The notes under the pieces are model-generated. The model was given only the letters and a program-made list of their open reading frames with translations, was not told the origin of the DNA and did not search any database. 45,766 bases of DNA from Candidatus Woesearchaeota archaeon (GTDB taxonomy: Archaea > Nanobdellota > Nanobdellia > Woesearchaeales > BM511): NCBI GenBank assembly GCA_002867475.1, contig PKTL01000078.1, positions 1-45,766 of the forward strand, read 5' to 3'. This document shows, in pieces, positions 1 to 8,981 of the stretch. The translations under genes and the position numbers were made by a program. Position 1 is the first letter of the stretch, and every line of letters starts with the position of its first letter.

Positions 1-44
1 ATATAAAATTCGAGTTTATTTGTTATTATTGTAAAGTTTTTTAA

Positions 45-73
45 TATATAAACCTTTCTATTTTGATACTATT
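45..73 (-). promoter_or_regulatory. BRE/TATA promoter block, copy A
   Basis: Read on the minus strand, this 29-bp stretch ends in GAAAGG followed by TTTATATA, which fits an archaeal BRE plus TATA box. It lies 12 nt beyond the stop codon of the 1555-residue gene and points out of the left edge of the window, so it should drive a gene not visible here. It matches the block at 7732-7760 at 27 of 29 positions. A 6-bp inverted repeat (TTTAGT-AACA-ACTAAA, 75-90) overlaps the preceding stop codon and sits just upstream of the promoter. Confidence 0.6.
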
Positions 74-85
74 GTTTAGTAACAA

Positions 86-3000
86 CTAAATCACTTCGAA
101 ATATAAATATTTATTCCTTTTTATGTTTCCTCCGTCTGCATAGACGCTTACTCTAACTAGGTTTTCTCCAAGATCAGCGTATTCAGGTACATCAATATAA
201 AACTCTTCAGTTTCAGTTTCTCCTGCGCCTAACCTTCCAAGCCTATAAGTTCTTATTTCCCCTAGATCTGGAAGACTTATTGTCACCCTAACATCATCTA
301 AGGTCTTCGAATAAGTATTTTGAACCTTAGTGAAGATATAGAGTTGATCTCCTGGTGAAACCTCTTGATTTATCACTTCTGTTGATACATAAGTTTGAGA
401 TCTTGCTGAAGTTCCCACGGTACTAAGTCCAACATGGATGTTTTTTGTTGCAATTCTTGTTCTGCCTAATGAATCAGTTACATAAAGTATTACCTTGTAA
501 TCATCTCCAAAAGCATATATGTGTGTTGGATTCATTGCATTACTGAACTTACCATCTCCAAAATCCCAGAAATAAGTGAATGGCGCAATACCGTTTTCAA
601 CTATTGCTGTAAATTTATATGTAACTGGAGCAACAAAACCGCTTATCTTCTCAATTCCAATATCGACATTGAAATTATCGTCGAAAGTACAAGATACTGT
701 TCTTTCCTCATAGATTGTCTGATTAGCTACTTCGCCACAATAATTATCATCGTATAATATTATGCTTCTTGATTGCTCTTGAGTGTTATCAGGCATACAA
801 CTTGTTGTGTTTACCCAATCAGTCCATGAAGTATAAATCATGTTCGGTGTACAGTAATCGCAATCAACAAACTGTGTCTCAGTAAAGGTTTGATTGTTTA
901 CTTCCCCACAATAATTATCGTCGTACAATATCTGTGTCCTAACCTGCTCTTGAGTATTATCTGCTAAGCATGTTCCAACATCAGTCCAAGCTGTCCAACT
1001 AGTATAAACTAGGTTTGGTGTACAATAATCACAATCGATATATGTTCCATTATCGCTTGGAAGACTATCATTTTCTCCACAATTATTTATATCTGTGTAT
1101 GATATCAACCAAAAATTATCTATCTGACAAACATTATTGTCTAATACCCATACAGGTGTGCAATAATCACAATCAACAAACTGTACTTCTGTAAAGCTTT
1201 GGTTGTCTACTTCTCCACAATAATTGTCATCGTATAATATCCTAGTTCTAATCTGTTCCTGTGTATCATCCATATCACATGTTCCTACATCAGTCCAATT
1301 TGTCCAATCAGTATAAACTAGATTTGGAGTACAAAAGTCACAAGGTATGAATTGCGTATTAGTGAAAGTTACATTATCTACTTCACCACAATAATTAGCA
1401 TCATACAATATCTGTATTCTAACCTGCTCTTGAGTATCGTTTGCAAGGCATGAGCCTACATCAGTCCAATCGCTCCAACCAGTACTAGTTATGTTTGGAG
1501 TGCAAAAGTCGCAAGACACATATTGATATTCTGTCTCTGTAACATTGAAAACGCCAACACACTGGTTTTGATCGAACAATATCCTTGTTCTTTCCTGTAA
1601 TTGAGAATCGTTCAGTAAGCATGAGCCTACATTAGTCCAATCACTCCAGTCTGTATATGTCATATTTGTTTCGCAATATATGCAATCTTCATATGTTCCA
1701 TTATCTGCTGGAAGTCCGCCTATTTCACCGCAACTATTCAGATCTATATAACTGATTAATCTTAGATTATCTAGCTGGCAAAGATTATTGTCTAATGTCC
1801 AATTAGGTGTACAAAAGTCGCAAGGTACAAATTGAGTCTCAGTGATTGTTTGGTTATCAACTTCGCCACAATAATTACTGTCATATTGTATAAAGAACCT
1901 GCTTTGTTCTTGGGTGTCATTTGCAAGACAAACACCAACATCTGTCCAATTGCTCCAAGTAGTGTTAGTTATGTTTGGAGTGCAAAAGTCACAAGGTACA
2001 AACTGAGTCTCAGTGAAAGTTACATTATCCACTTCACCACAATAATTACTATCATATTGAGTTAAGAACCTAGTTTGTTCTTGAGTATTGTTTGCTAAGC
2101 ATGAGCCTAGATCAGTCCAATTGCTCCAAGTAGTGTTTACTACAAAAGGTACACAATAATCACAATCAATATATGTTCCGTTGTTTAATGGAAGCCCGTC
2201 TGTTTCTCCACAACTGTTCAAGTCTGTGTAACTGATAAGTCTTGTGTTGTTTGCTAAGCATTCATTAAGATCAAATGCCCAATCTGGAGTACAGAAATCA
2301 CAATCGACAAACTGAGTTTCAAAGATTGTTTCATTATCAACTTCACCACAATAATTACTATCATATTGAGTCAAATATCTTATCTGCTCTTGACTGTCAT
2401 TTGCAAGACAAACATCAACATTTGTCCAAGCGCTCCAAGTAGTATTAGTCATGTTTGGAGTGCAAAAATCACAATATACAAATTGTGTCTCTGTTATTGT
2501 TTGATTATCAAATTCGTTACAATAATTATCATCATATAATATGATGCTTCTTGATTGTTCTTGAGTGTCATTTGCAAGACAAACACCAACATCAGTCCAA
2601 TTAGTCCAATCAGTATAGATAGGATTTGGAGTACAATAATCGCATGAAACATTTCTGTATTCTTCAAAGCTTACATCGTCAACTTCACCGCAGAAATTAT
2701 TATCATACTGTGTTAGATATCTTCCTTGTAATTGGTTATCATCTGGTTGGCAAACACCTATATCTTCCCAATCTGTCCAAGTGGTATTCACTAGATTAGG
2801 AGTGCAGTAATCGCAAAAGATGGTTCTGTATTCATCGAAGATCACATCATCCACTTCACCACAGAAATTGATGTCATACTGTGTTAATGACCTGATCTGT
2901 TCTTGAGTGTCATCTGGTTGACAAAGATTATAATCTACCCAGTCACTCCAACTAGTGTTCACTAAGTTTGGTGTGCAACTGTCACATGGAACTTCTTTAT

Positions 3001-4753
3001 TGAAGATATTTGTCAAGTTGTCAAATTCTCCGCAATAGTTAGCATCATATATTGTTTCGATACTTTGATATATCTGAATGTCATCTACACAGTCCCCTAC
3101 TGGAATCCAATCTGTAGAAACTGATTGTATATCAGGAGTGCAGTAATCACAGTAAACATCTCTGTATTCAGTAAAAACCATATCATCTACTTCACCACAA
3201 TAATTGCTATCATATTGTGTTAGGTATCGTGTTTGCTGTTGAGTGTTATCTGGTTGACAAACTCCAAAGTCTGCCCAAACACTCCAAGTAGTGTTCACTA
3301 AGTTTGGTGTGCAACTGTCACATGGTACAAACCTTGTCTCAGTGAAAACTTCATCATCTACTTCTCCACAATAGTTAGAATCGTATAATGTTCTGCTTCT
3401 TTCCTGTTTTTGAGTGTCATTTGTAAGGCATGCACCAACATTTGTCCAAGCACTCCAATCAGTATATACTAAGTTAGGTGTGCAAAAATCACAATTTTCA
3501 TATGTTCCTGCATCGCTTGGTAAATTATCTGTTGTTCCGCAATTGTTAATATCAGTATATGATATTAATCTAAGATTGTTTGTAAGGCAAGGATTAGTGT
3601 TTTTTACCCAGTTTTCAACACATACTGGGTCCTCTATATAGAGGTTTAAGTATACTGTGTCATCAGTATTTACTTTTCCTACGCACAGAGGGCTGTCTGC
3701 TATTCCTGTAAGGCTTAATTGATAGCTTCCGCTGTTTTCAAAAGTGTGATAAAAACTATATTCTTCAGGGTTGATTGCTTGACTGTTTGCTGGGTTTGAA
3801 AAGCTTACAGATTCAAGAAGCGTTCCTTCATTATATACTCTTAATGTTAGATCTGTTGGAAGAGTTATGTATGAATCTTCATCAGCCATGTAGTTGCTTA
3901 TCTTACCATATGTGAAGTATACTTCTTCTCCTTCAGTAGGTCTAACGCTTGACATAAGTAGATTGTTTAGGATTGTATAGCACTCATCAAGTGGTCTGTC
4001 GGGAAGTACTGTGAAAACTTTTCCTGCACTTTCTGGTTCGCTTGTTAAGCATTGATCATCTGTTACAAAGCTTGTTATCTGTGCTGTGTAAGTTCCATCC
4101 ATTTCTGGAACCCAAGTGAATGCTAGTTTTCTAACTTCATCCATGAATAATGGGTTTGAATGGTCTATATCCATATATCTTAGTTCTGTTGATATTATAT
4201 TATCATTCTCATCTAGGATCTGGAATAAGATCTCTGTATCTGCTGAATAATGATCTAGTATGAATTCTGGAGGAACATAACTTACACCATTATCTGCTTC
4301 GGTAAAAGCACTGTATACACTTGCACCAATGCTTGTATTGAATTCTACTGTTACTGGTTCGTTTGCGTAAGCATCATTTATTATCTGCATGTCCATTATT
4401 GGCGCTCTGCATGTTGATACTTTGTAAAAGTTTATTGTGAAAGGAAAATCTGCTGTACCTGTTCCATACCAATTTACATGATATTCTTGAGGGATATAAC
4501 TATCACTAAAGAAGTATGTTGCGTATCCATTAGGAGTCCTTAATGCTGTTGGATAAGGTATTGTTATCTCCCCATTGGTTGTTGATTGGTCGAACCATGG
4601 TCCGCTAACCTCGCTGCATGTTGAATCTAGGCAGTCATATACTACTGCTCTAACGTTATTTACGTTGAAATCATGATTTATGTATGCTGTAGCGCTTGCG
4701 AACGCTGTAAATACAAACATCATCATGATGTATATTGCTATTTTTCCTTTCAT
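86..4753 (-). CDS. Giant secreted Cys-rich TSR-like repeat glycoprotein with PKD domain
   Basis: A 1555-residue probable surface protein. It begins with a signal peptide (basic MKGK, hydrophobic stretch, ASA-like cleavage near residue 21). Residues about 25-375 look like beta-rich, Ig-like modules. Residues about 377-1355 hold 18 repeats: 14 long (about 57 residues; WxxW, Cys, Q-x-R, YDxNYCGEVD, CDxCTPN) and 4 short (about 46 residues; RLISYTDxNxCG...NGTY). The long unit resembles a thrombospondin type-1 repeat. I count about 39 N-x-S/T sequons in the array. A PKD domain follows (about 1360-1450; FWDFGDG, PTHIYAFGDDY), then a CARDB/Ig-like C-terminal domain. There is no C-terminal membrane anchor or sorting motif. 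It is the last gene of an operon with the lipoprotein and EF-hand-like protein; the start is supported by GGGGGA 5 nt upstream. S-layer or adhesin roles are both possible; I cannot choose. Confidence 0.85.
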   Translation of the reverse strand: MKGKIAIYIMMMFVFTAFASATAYINHDFNVNNVRAVVYDCLDSTCSEVSGPWFDQSTTNGEITIPYPTALRTPNGYATYFFSDSYIPQEYHVNWYGTGTADFPFTINFYKVSTCRAPIMDMQIINDAYANEPVTVEFNTSIGASVYSAFTEADNGVSYVPPEFILDHYSADTEILFQILDENDNIISTELRYMDIDHSNPLFMDEVRKLAFTWVPEMDGTYTAQITSFVTDDQCLTSEPESAGKVFTVLPDRPLDECYTILNNLLMSSVRPTEGEEVYFTYGKISNYMADEDSYITLPTDLTLRVYNEGTLLESVSFSNPANSQAINPEEYSFYHTFENSGSYQLSLTGIADSPLCVGKVNTDDTVYLNLYIEDPVCVENWVKNTNPCLTNNLRLISYTDINNCGTTDNLPSDAGTYENCDFCTPNLVYTDWSAWTNVGACLTNDTQKQERSRTLYDSNYCGEVDDEVFTETRFVPCDSCTPNLVNTTWSVWADFGVCQPDNTQQQTRYLTQYDSNYCGEVDDMVFTEYRDVYCDYCTPDIQSVSTDWIPVGDCVDDIQIYQSIETIYDANYCGEFDNLTNIFNKEVPCDSCTPNLVNTSWSDWVDYNLCQPDDTQEQIRSLTQYDINFCGEVDDVIFDEYRTIFCDYCTPNLVNTTWTDWEDIGVCQPDDNQLQGRYLTQYDNNFCGEVDDVSFEEYRNVSCDYCTPNPIYTDWTNWTDVGVCLANDTQEQSRSIILYDDNYCNEFDNQTITETQFVYCDFCTPNMTNTTWSAWTNVDVCLANDSQEQIRYLTQYDSNYCGEVDNETIFETQFVDCDFCTPDWAFDLNECLANNTRLISYTDLNSCGETDGLPLNNGTYIDCDYCVPFVVNTTWSNWTDLGSCLANNTQEQTRFLTQYDSNYCGEVDNVTFTETQFVPCDFCTPNITNTTWSNWTDVGVCLANDTQEQSRFFIQYDSNYCGEVDNQTITETQFVPCDFCTPNWTLDNNLCQLDNLRLISYIDLNSCGEIGGLPADNGTYEDCIYCETNMTYTDWSDWTNVGSCLLNDSQLQERTRILFDQNQCVGVFNVTETEYQYVSCDFCTPNITSTGWSDWTDVGSCLANDTQEQVRIQILYDANYCGEVDNVTFTNTQFIPCDFCTPNLVYTDWTNWTDVGTCDMDDTQEQIRTRILYDDNYCGEVDNQSFTEVQFVDCDYCTPVWVLDNNVCQIDNFWLISYTDINNCGENDSLPSDNGTYIDCDYCTPNLVYTSWTAWTDVGTCLADNTQEQVRTQILYDDNYCGEVNNQTFTETQFVDCDYCTPNMIYTSWTDWVNTTSCMPDNTQEQSRSIILYDDNYCGEVANQTIYEERTVSCTFDDNFNVDIGIEKISGFVAPVTYKFTAIVENGIAPFTYFWDFGDGKFSNAMNPTHIYAFGDDYKVILYVTDSLGRTRIATKNIHVGLSTVGTSARSQTYVSTEVINQEVSPGDQLYIFTKVQNTYSKTLDDVRVTISLPDLGEIRTYRLGRLGAGETETEEFYIDVPEYADLGENLVRVSVYADGGNIKRNKYLYFEVI
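689..3625 (-). repeat. Coding tandem repeat array (18 units)
   Basis: This stretch codes for residues about 377-1355 of the secreted protein. Units of about 171 bp (long) and 138 bp (short) occur in the order short, 7 long, short, 2 long, short, 3 long, short, 2 long. Units are diverged at DNA level but keep fixed Cys, Trp and YDxNYCGE positions. Long units 1-5 carry Asp-Asp where most of units 6-14 carry Asp-Asn-x-Thr/Ser, so sequons are concentrated in the later units. Confidence 0.85.
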
Positions 4754-4782
4754 TTTTCCCCCATTAAAATGATCTTATTTCT

Positions 4783-6060
4783 TTAGTAGTTAATAGGTGT
4801 TGTAAATTGTGGAACTGCTCCACCACCATCATTACCAACTAATCCACCTCCAACTTCATTTGCTGGTGGCTTTTCACAGGTTGGACAATCTTTACCGCCA
4901 AACTGATCTTTTGCACTTAATCTTAAAAGATAGGATCCTGTCAGTTTTGCTGCATCAAATGCAAACATAGTTGAATATTTATCACCCGTTGGATCATTAA
5001 AAGATAATATTACCCCATTAGGTGTTTTCTCATATCCAGTAAATCCATCTTCTAAAGTTATTACTGTTGTTCCAGTTTTACCATCAACACCTACATAATC
5101 CAATACTAATGCTTGATTGACTGGTTCTGTTGGGAAACCATTTTGAAAAGATGCATCGCTTGTTGTTACATGCTGTGTTACTTGGCTTAATGCATAATCT
5201 CTTTTATTAGTTTTATTTGTTACTGGAAAACTTTTGTAATTATTTTCGTTTTCATCTAAAATATCTGAAAGTTCTTTTTCATCATCTCCAAAAAAGTGAT
5301 TTATTAAGTCCCCAGCAAGAGTATATCCTGCACCAACCAAAGCTCCAGGAGCATTTGCTATTATCGCACCAGAAGATGTGTTTACAGCATATTCATTTAA
5401 TCTTTTGACTAATCCATTAAAATCATCAAGTTCATATGTCAATTCAGATTTTTCTGTTCCAAAATTTATTTCAAGCTCATAATTATTATCTTCAAAACTT
5501 CCAATCTGTTTTAAATTCATAGATATATTTCCATTTCCATTTGAAAAATTCAATATATTTTCTAGATTTAGTCCTACTGTTGGAAGAAATCCTGCATTAA
5601 CATAATCTTCTGGTAATTCTTTATGTAATATCATTGCTGATGCCATGTCTCTTCCATCAAATTGTCTAGATGAGTCATAATTTAAAAATAGATTTTCACT
5701 TTTACCTTCTTCTAAAGGTAATTGAGAATCATTCAATAAATATGCTTGAGTTATGCCTTTCCTGTCTAGTAAGTGTGAATTGTTTCTTACCCAATCATCA
5801 ACTTCATTATGCTTGTATTCTAGCTGTTTTCCTACTAATTTAGCATTAGCAGAACTATTATTCGCTGCATGAGCTTTAAGAGTGCTTTCTAATCCTTTTA
5901 ATTTTTGTGAAGCAAGCTCTGCTTCTTGCTGTGATACTTGCAGTTCTTGTGCTGTTAATTTTTGCGGACCTAGATCAACAACACCTTTTGTTGTTGTAGC
6001 TGCGCATCCACCTAAATACAGTGATAGTGCTGCGATTGTTGGAACTATTATCTTTTTCAT
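4783..6060 (-). CDS. Putative surface lipoprotein
   Basis: A 425-residue protein with a lipoprotein-type signal peptide: MKK, a hydrophobic run, then the lipobox-like LGGC with Cys at residue 19. A Gln/Glu/Ala-rich stretch at about 40-65 may form a short coiled coil. The middle is not recognisable. Near the C-terminus there is a CPTC pair followed by a Gly-rich low-complexity tail. Several N-x-S/T sequons are present. It lies 5 nt after the EF-hand-like gene and 29 nt before the giant repeat gene, in the same orientation, so the three are probably co-transcribed. GAGGT about 7 nt upstream supports the start. The family is unknown; the lipobox is the only functional clue and the modification enzyme in this organism is not known. 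Confidence 0.75.
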   Translation of the reverse strand: MKKIIVPTIAALSLYLGGCAATTTKGVVDLGPQKLTAQELQVSQQEAELASQKLKGLESTLKAHAANNSSANAKLVGKQLEYKHNEVDDWVRNNSHLLDRKGITQAYLLNDSQLPLEEGKSENLFLNYDSSRQFDGRDMASAMILHKELPEDYVNAGFLPTVGLNLENILNFSNGNGNISMNLKQIGSFEDNNYELEINFGTEKSELTYELDDFNGLVKRLNEYAVNTSSGAIIANAPGALVGAGYTLAGDLINHFFGDDEKELSDILDENENNYKSFPVTNKTNKRDYALSQVTQHVTTSDASFQNGFPTEPVNQALVLDYVGVDGKTGTTVITLEDGFTGYEKTPNGVILSFNDPTGDKYSTMFAFDAAKLTGSYLLRLSAKDQFGGKDCPTCEKPPANEVGGGLVGNDGGGAVPQFTTPINY

Positions 6061-6065
6061 ATTGA

Positions 6066-7622
6066 TTACCTCTTGATATTAAATCCTATTATTTTATCTC
6101 CTAATTTGAATTTTTTTGGTTGTTGTATTAGTATTGGTATTAATGCATCAAGACTACTTGGATTACTTTTAAGCCAATCTTGAGATTTTCCACTATAATA
6201 TGCTTCTAGAACTAATGCTTCTTGAGAATTCAAACCTAGCTCTTTAATTAAAAAATCATTAAATCCTGCTGAATTATAACTTGTTACATTTCCTTCATTC
6301 AAATATAATGCATCATTAAAAAAATCAAAAGTTGACTTTATTTCACCTCTTTCATCTAATAAACCAATTATATTAGGCCCATCTATATTTACATTATATA
6401 ATAAAGGTTTGACTCCATCATTAATTTGATCAACCTCAAATTCTGAAGGGATCATGCTTGCTAATTGTCCTCCAAGATCTTTTGCAGTTTCATCTGCAAT
6501 ATTTGAAGATATAACAGGTTCTGCTTTTTTAGCAGGTACAGCTGGTTTTTTCTCTGGTTTTGGCGCTGGTTTAACGATTGGTTTTGGTTTTGCTTCTAGT
6601 TTCCCAGCACCACCATAAACACTTGCTAAAATATTATCATTAAATTTTACTGCAACTTCAAAATTGCCCTTTTCCCAATCAAAAGTTTTAGCATTTTCAT
6701 ATTTGCTTAGATCAATATAGAATTCTCCTTTTCTTTTTTTGAAATCATCTGAACTAAAACTTATAGGCTTATCTAAATCATTGATTTTTTTATCGTTATT
6801 CGAATCGTAGTTTATCTTGAATTCAGTTCCTTTCTTATAGAGACCATCAGAAATACCTACATTTATTCCGTCTATTTTTTCATCTTTACCTTTTTGGAAG
6901 TATAATGTTCCTATTCCTCTTTCTGGAACAGAATATGTTTGGTCTTTTTCAGTGAATGGTTCCATTGTTTTTGGATCCACTTTGCTAGATACGTGTCTTC
7001 CTTTAGAAGAATCTTTTGCCCATGCATCAACTACTGCTTCATAATCACTTTGTTTATCTTCTTTAAGCGATTTAGGCTTTGATACGCCTTTTTCATAACT
7101 TACATCAATTTTATGTTCTATTGTTGTTGCTTTTGCTTGAGGCTCTGAAGCTATAGCATTTGAATTGCTACCGTACATTCCTAGTGTTGCTGTTGCAATC
7201 ACTGCTGCTGCAAGACCTGCTGCAACTGCTTTTTTGACTCCGGTTTTTAGTCCTGAATAAAATTTTGTTTGTTCTGGTTCTTCTTGAAGTGTTATGTTTA
7301 CACCATCATAAAGTTTTGATGCTAATCCAGTTGCTATTTCTTTTTCATCTTGATTTGATAGTTTGTTGATTATACTGCTTACGTCATCATTTGTCAATCC
7401 TTCTCTTGAAGTATATTTGTCAAGCATCTCATATAATGCACCGTGAATATTATTTGGAGATTGTTCGCTTGAATAGTTTGTTTTTATGGGATCATGGTCG
7501 ATGATTCCATCTATCAAGTCGTTTAAAGTTTTATATCCTGCATTAGCCATAAATGAATCTTCTTTAGAAATATGATTTTTTCTTTTATCTGGCATATGGT
7601 ATAGGTTTGGTTTTTCTTTCAT
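6066..7622 (-). CDS. Membrane protein with EF-hand-like calcium loop and Pro/Lys linker
   Basis: A 518-residue protein of unknown family. Residues 1-130 are hydrophilic and probably cytoplasmic; residues 131-151 (AVAAGLAAAVIATATLG core) form one TM helix; the rest is probably outside. Residues 273-284 (DSNNDKKINDLD) resemble a dockerin/EF-hand calcium loop inside a beta-rich domain. A Pro/Lys/Ala-rich linker (about 342-369) leads to a second domain of about 140 residues. The start is backed by a GGGG run about 7 nt upstream. It is the first gene of the operon that ends with the giant repeat protein, and is driven by the promoter at 7732-7760. The topology matches that of the next gene upstream (7781-8899). 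A role in anchoring or assembling the surface protein is plausible but unproven. Confidence 0.75.
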   Translation of the reverse strand: MKEKPNLYHMPDKRKNHISKEDSFMANAGYKTLNDLIDGIIDHDPIKTNYSSEQSPNNIHGALYEMLDKYTSREGLTNDDVSSIINKLSNQDEKEIATGLASKLYDGVNITLQEEPEQTKFYSGLKTGVKKAVAAGLAAAVIATATLGMYGSNSNAIASEPQAKATTIEHKIDVSYEKGVSKPKSLKEDKQSDYEAVVDAWAKDSSKGRHVSSKVDPKTMEPFTEKDQTYSVPERGIGTLYFQKGKDEKIDGINVGISDGLYKKGTEFKINYDSNNDKKINDLDKPISFSSDDFKKRKGEFYIDLSKYENAKTFDWEKGNFEVAVKFNDNILASVYGGAGKLEAKPKPIVKPAPKPEKKPAVPAKKAEPVISSNIADETAKDLGGQLASMIPSEFEVDQINDGVKPLLYNVNIDGPNIIGLLDERGEIKSTFDFFNDALYLNEGNVTSYNSAGFNDFLIKELGLNSQEALVLEAYYSGKSQDWLKSNPSSLDALIPILIQQPKKFKLGDKIIGFNIKR

Positions 7623-7649
7623 TTTTGAACCCCGGGTGAAAGTTTTATG

Positions 7650-7705
7650 TTTTCATCACATAAAAGTGCTTTGTTGAATTGATTGTTGTCACTCTTTGAT
7701 GAAAA
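7650..7705 (-). promoter_or_regulatory. Inverted repeat in the 5' leader of the EF-hand-like gene
   Basis: TTTTCATCA (7650-7658) and TGATGAAAA (7697-7705) are perfect 9-bp complements separated by 38 nt. With the TATA box at 7732-7739 on the minus strand, transcription should start near 7708, so the stem would begin almost at the 5' end of an mRNA leader of about 85 nt. No known riboswitch class is recognised. Confidence 0.35.
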
Positions 7706-7731
7706 TCTTTTAGAAAAGGAAGGTAGATTAC

Positions 7732-7760
7732 TATATAAAGCTTTCTATTTTGTTACTATT
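7732..7760 (-). promoter_or_regulatory. BRE/TATA promoter block, copy B
   Basis: On the minus strand this reads AATAGTAACAAAATAGAAAG followed by CTTTATATA, a strong archaeal BRE/TATA arrangement for the three-gene surface operon starting at 7622. It is 27/29 identical to the block at 45-73. The direct repeat ACTATTTAG occurs at 7755-7763 and 7772-7780, immediately upstream of and overlapping the element, and may be a regulator site. Confidence 0.65.
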
Positions 7761-7780
7761 TAGAAATGATAACTATTTAG

Positions 7781-8899
7781 TTAAATTTGTTGAAGTTTTT
7801 TATCAAGTTCTAATACAGATCCTGTTTCTTTGCTTAAATGAGAAAGATAAGTCTTGTTTGAATAAAGATTCTCTTTTAATGATCTTAATGTCGAGCTATC
7901 ATAATTATTTTCATCAACCATCCTATTAAGCTCTTTTGCACGGTCTTTCCATTTCCAGACATCTTGACTTGACCCAAGAAGCACATCTTTTAGACCATTA
8001 TTAGTCATTGAAGAATTTACTCTTGCAAAATAAGTCTTCTCTTTTCCTATAGGAGATATACCTTCTTTCTTTTTTGCAAATAAATTCATATAATTTTTAG
8101 CAAACATAGATATTCCTTTTGCTGATTGAGCTGTTTTTCCTTTCAGCTTGATATAGCTATTTTTTAATACGTTAGCAATCTTATCTTTAGCTACATCTAT
8201 ATCGCTTAAGATTGCATAGCCATCAACTATCTTGAGATCTCTTCCTCTTTCTATCTCATCTCTTGAATATATTCCATCACCATTCGAATCGATTATTAAG
8301 GAAACTTTGCTATCTATAGAAGGATTAGCAACTTTTGTCTTAAAAGTGTATTCTCCGTCCGATTCTAGATTTATAGAAGTCTTTCCAAGAACAGGTTTAG
8401 CCACATGGGAAGAAGGAATAGTTTCCTTAGCATCTTCTTTGACAATATTATTTTTTAAGATATTTTCAAGACCTTCTACTTTCTCTTTAGTTTTTGCAAT
8501 AACACTTTTTAGTTCTGGAGATTCATTTATTTTTTCCTCAACTTCCACCAATACATTTTCTGCACTATTAGAAGCTTTTTCAGCTGTTTGAACTATAGGA
8601 GTTGCAATCTTAGAAAACAATTCAGGTTTTTTTGTTATAGTATAAGCACCAACAGCATAAGTTAATGTTGAAGTGAATATCATTGCAGAAGCAAGAGAAA
8701 GACAATACTGGATGGTAGAATTGTCAAGAAAACCTTGAGATTTAGGATGATCTCTCATAATTATCTGTCTTTTTCTTTCATCAGCAGCATGAGCTTTGTA
8801 AAAATGATTAGCTGAAACTCCCGGATCATTACCTTTAACAATATGAAACTTTCTGAGCAATTCTCCGAGTCCATGTTTTCCTTTTAATTTTTGAACCAT
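7781..8899 (-). CDS. Single-TM protein with canonical EF-hand loop
   Basis: A 372-residue protein of unknown family. I place the start at 8899 because the upstream 16 codons are hydrophobic/aromatic leader-like and the MVQKLKGKHG start gives a basic cytoplasmic segment. Residues about 62-86 form a TM helix. A Glu/Lys-rich helical stretch (about 105-155) may be a coiled coil. Residues 204-215 (DSNGDGIYSRDE) match an EF-hand loop with D1, N3, D5, G6 and E12. The C-terminal third is helical and Lys-rich. The layout (cytoplasmic basic head, TM, beta-rich part with calcium loop) is like that of the 518-residue protein downstream, although sequence similarity is slight. A TATA-like TTTTTATAT lies about 38 nt before the start. 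Confidence 0.72.
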   Translation of the reverse strand: MVQKLKGKHGLGELLRKFHIVKGNDPGVSANHFYKAHAADERKRQIIMRDHPKSQGFLDNSTIQYCLSLASAMIFTSTLTYAVGAYTITKKPELFSKIATPIVQTAEKASNSAENVLVEVEEKINESPELKSVIAKTKEKVEGLENILKNNIVKEDAKETIPSSHVAKPVLGKTSINLESDGEYTFKTKVANPSIDSKVSLIIDSNGDGIYSRDEIERGRDLKIVDGYAILSDIDVAKDKIANVLKNSYIKLKGKTAQSAKGISMFAKNYMNLFAKKKEGISPIGKEKTYFARVNSSMTNNGLKDVLLGSSQDVWKWKDRAKELNRMVDENNYDSSTLRSLKENLYSNKTYLSHLSKETGSVLELDKKLQQI

Positions 8900-8981
8900 T
8901 TTAACCACTTTGAAATAATAAGTAATATTTTGAAATATAAAAATCAATTGTTTTAATAAATCCTAGTTTACTTTATGTAAA

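Noticed and set aside
689-3625. Regular repeats of about 171 bp, checked as a possible CRISPR or satellite array
   Set aside because: The units keep one long open frame with conserved Cys/Trp residues and no spacer-like alternation, so they are coding repeats.
521-3641. Plus-strand open frames opposite the giant repeat gene
   Set aside because: They mirror the repeat periodicity of the minus-strand gene, have no promoter or ribosome binding site, and give low-complexity products.
7645-7670. GTGATGA on the minus strand, considered as box C of a C/D guide RNA
   Set aside because: No CTGA box D or C'/D' pair is found at the right distance downstream.
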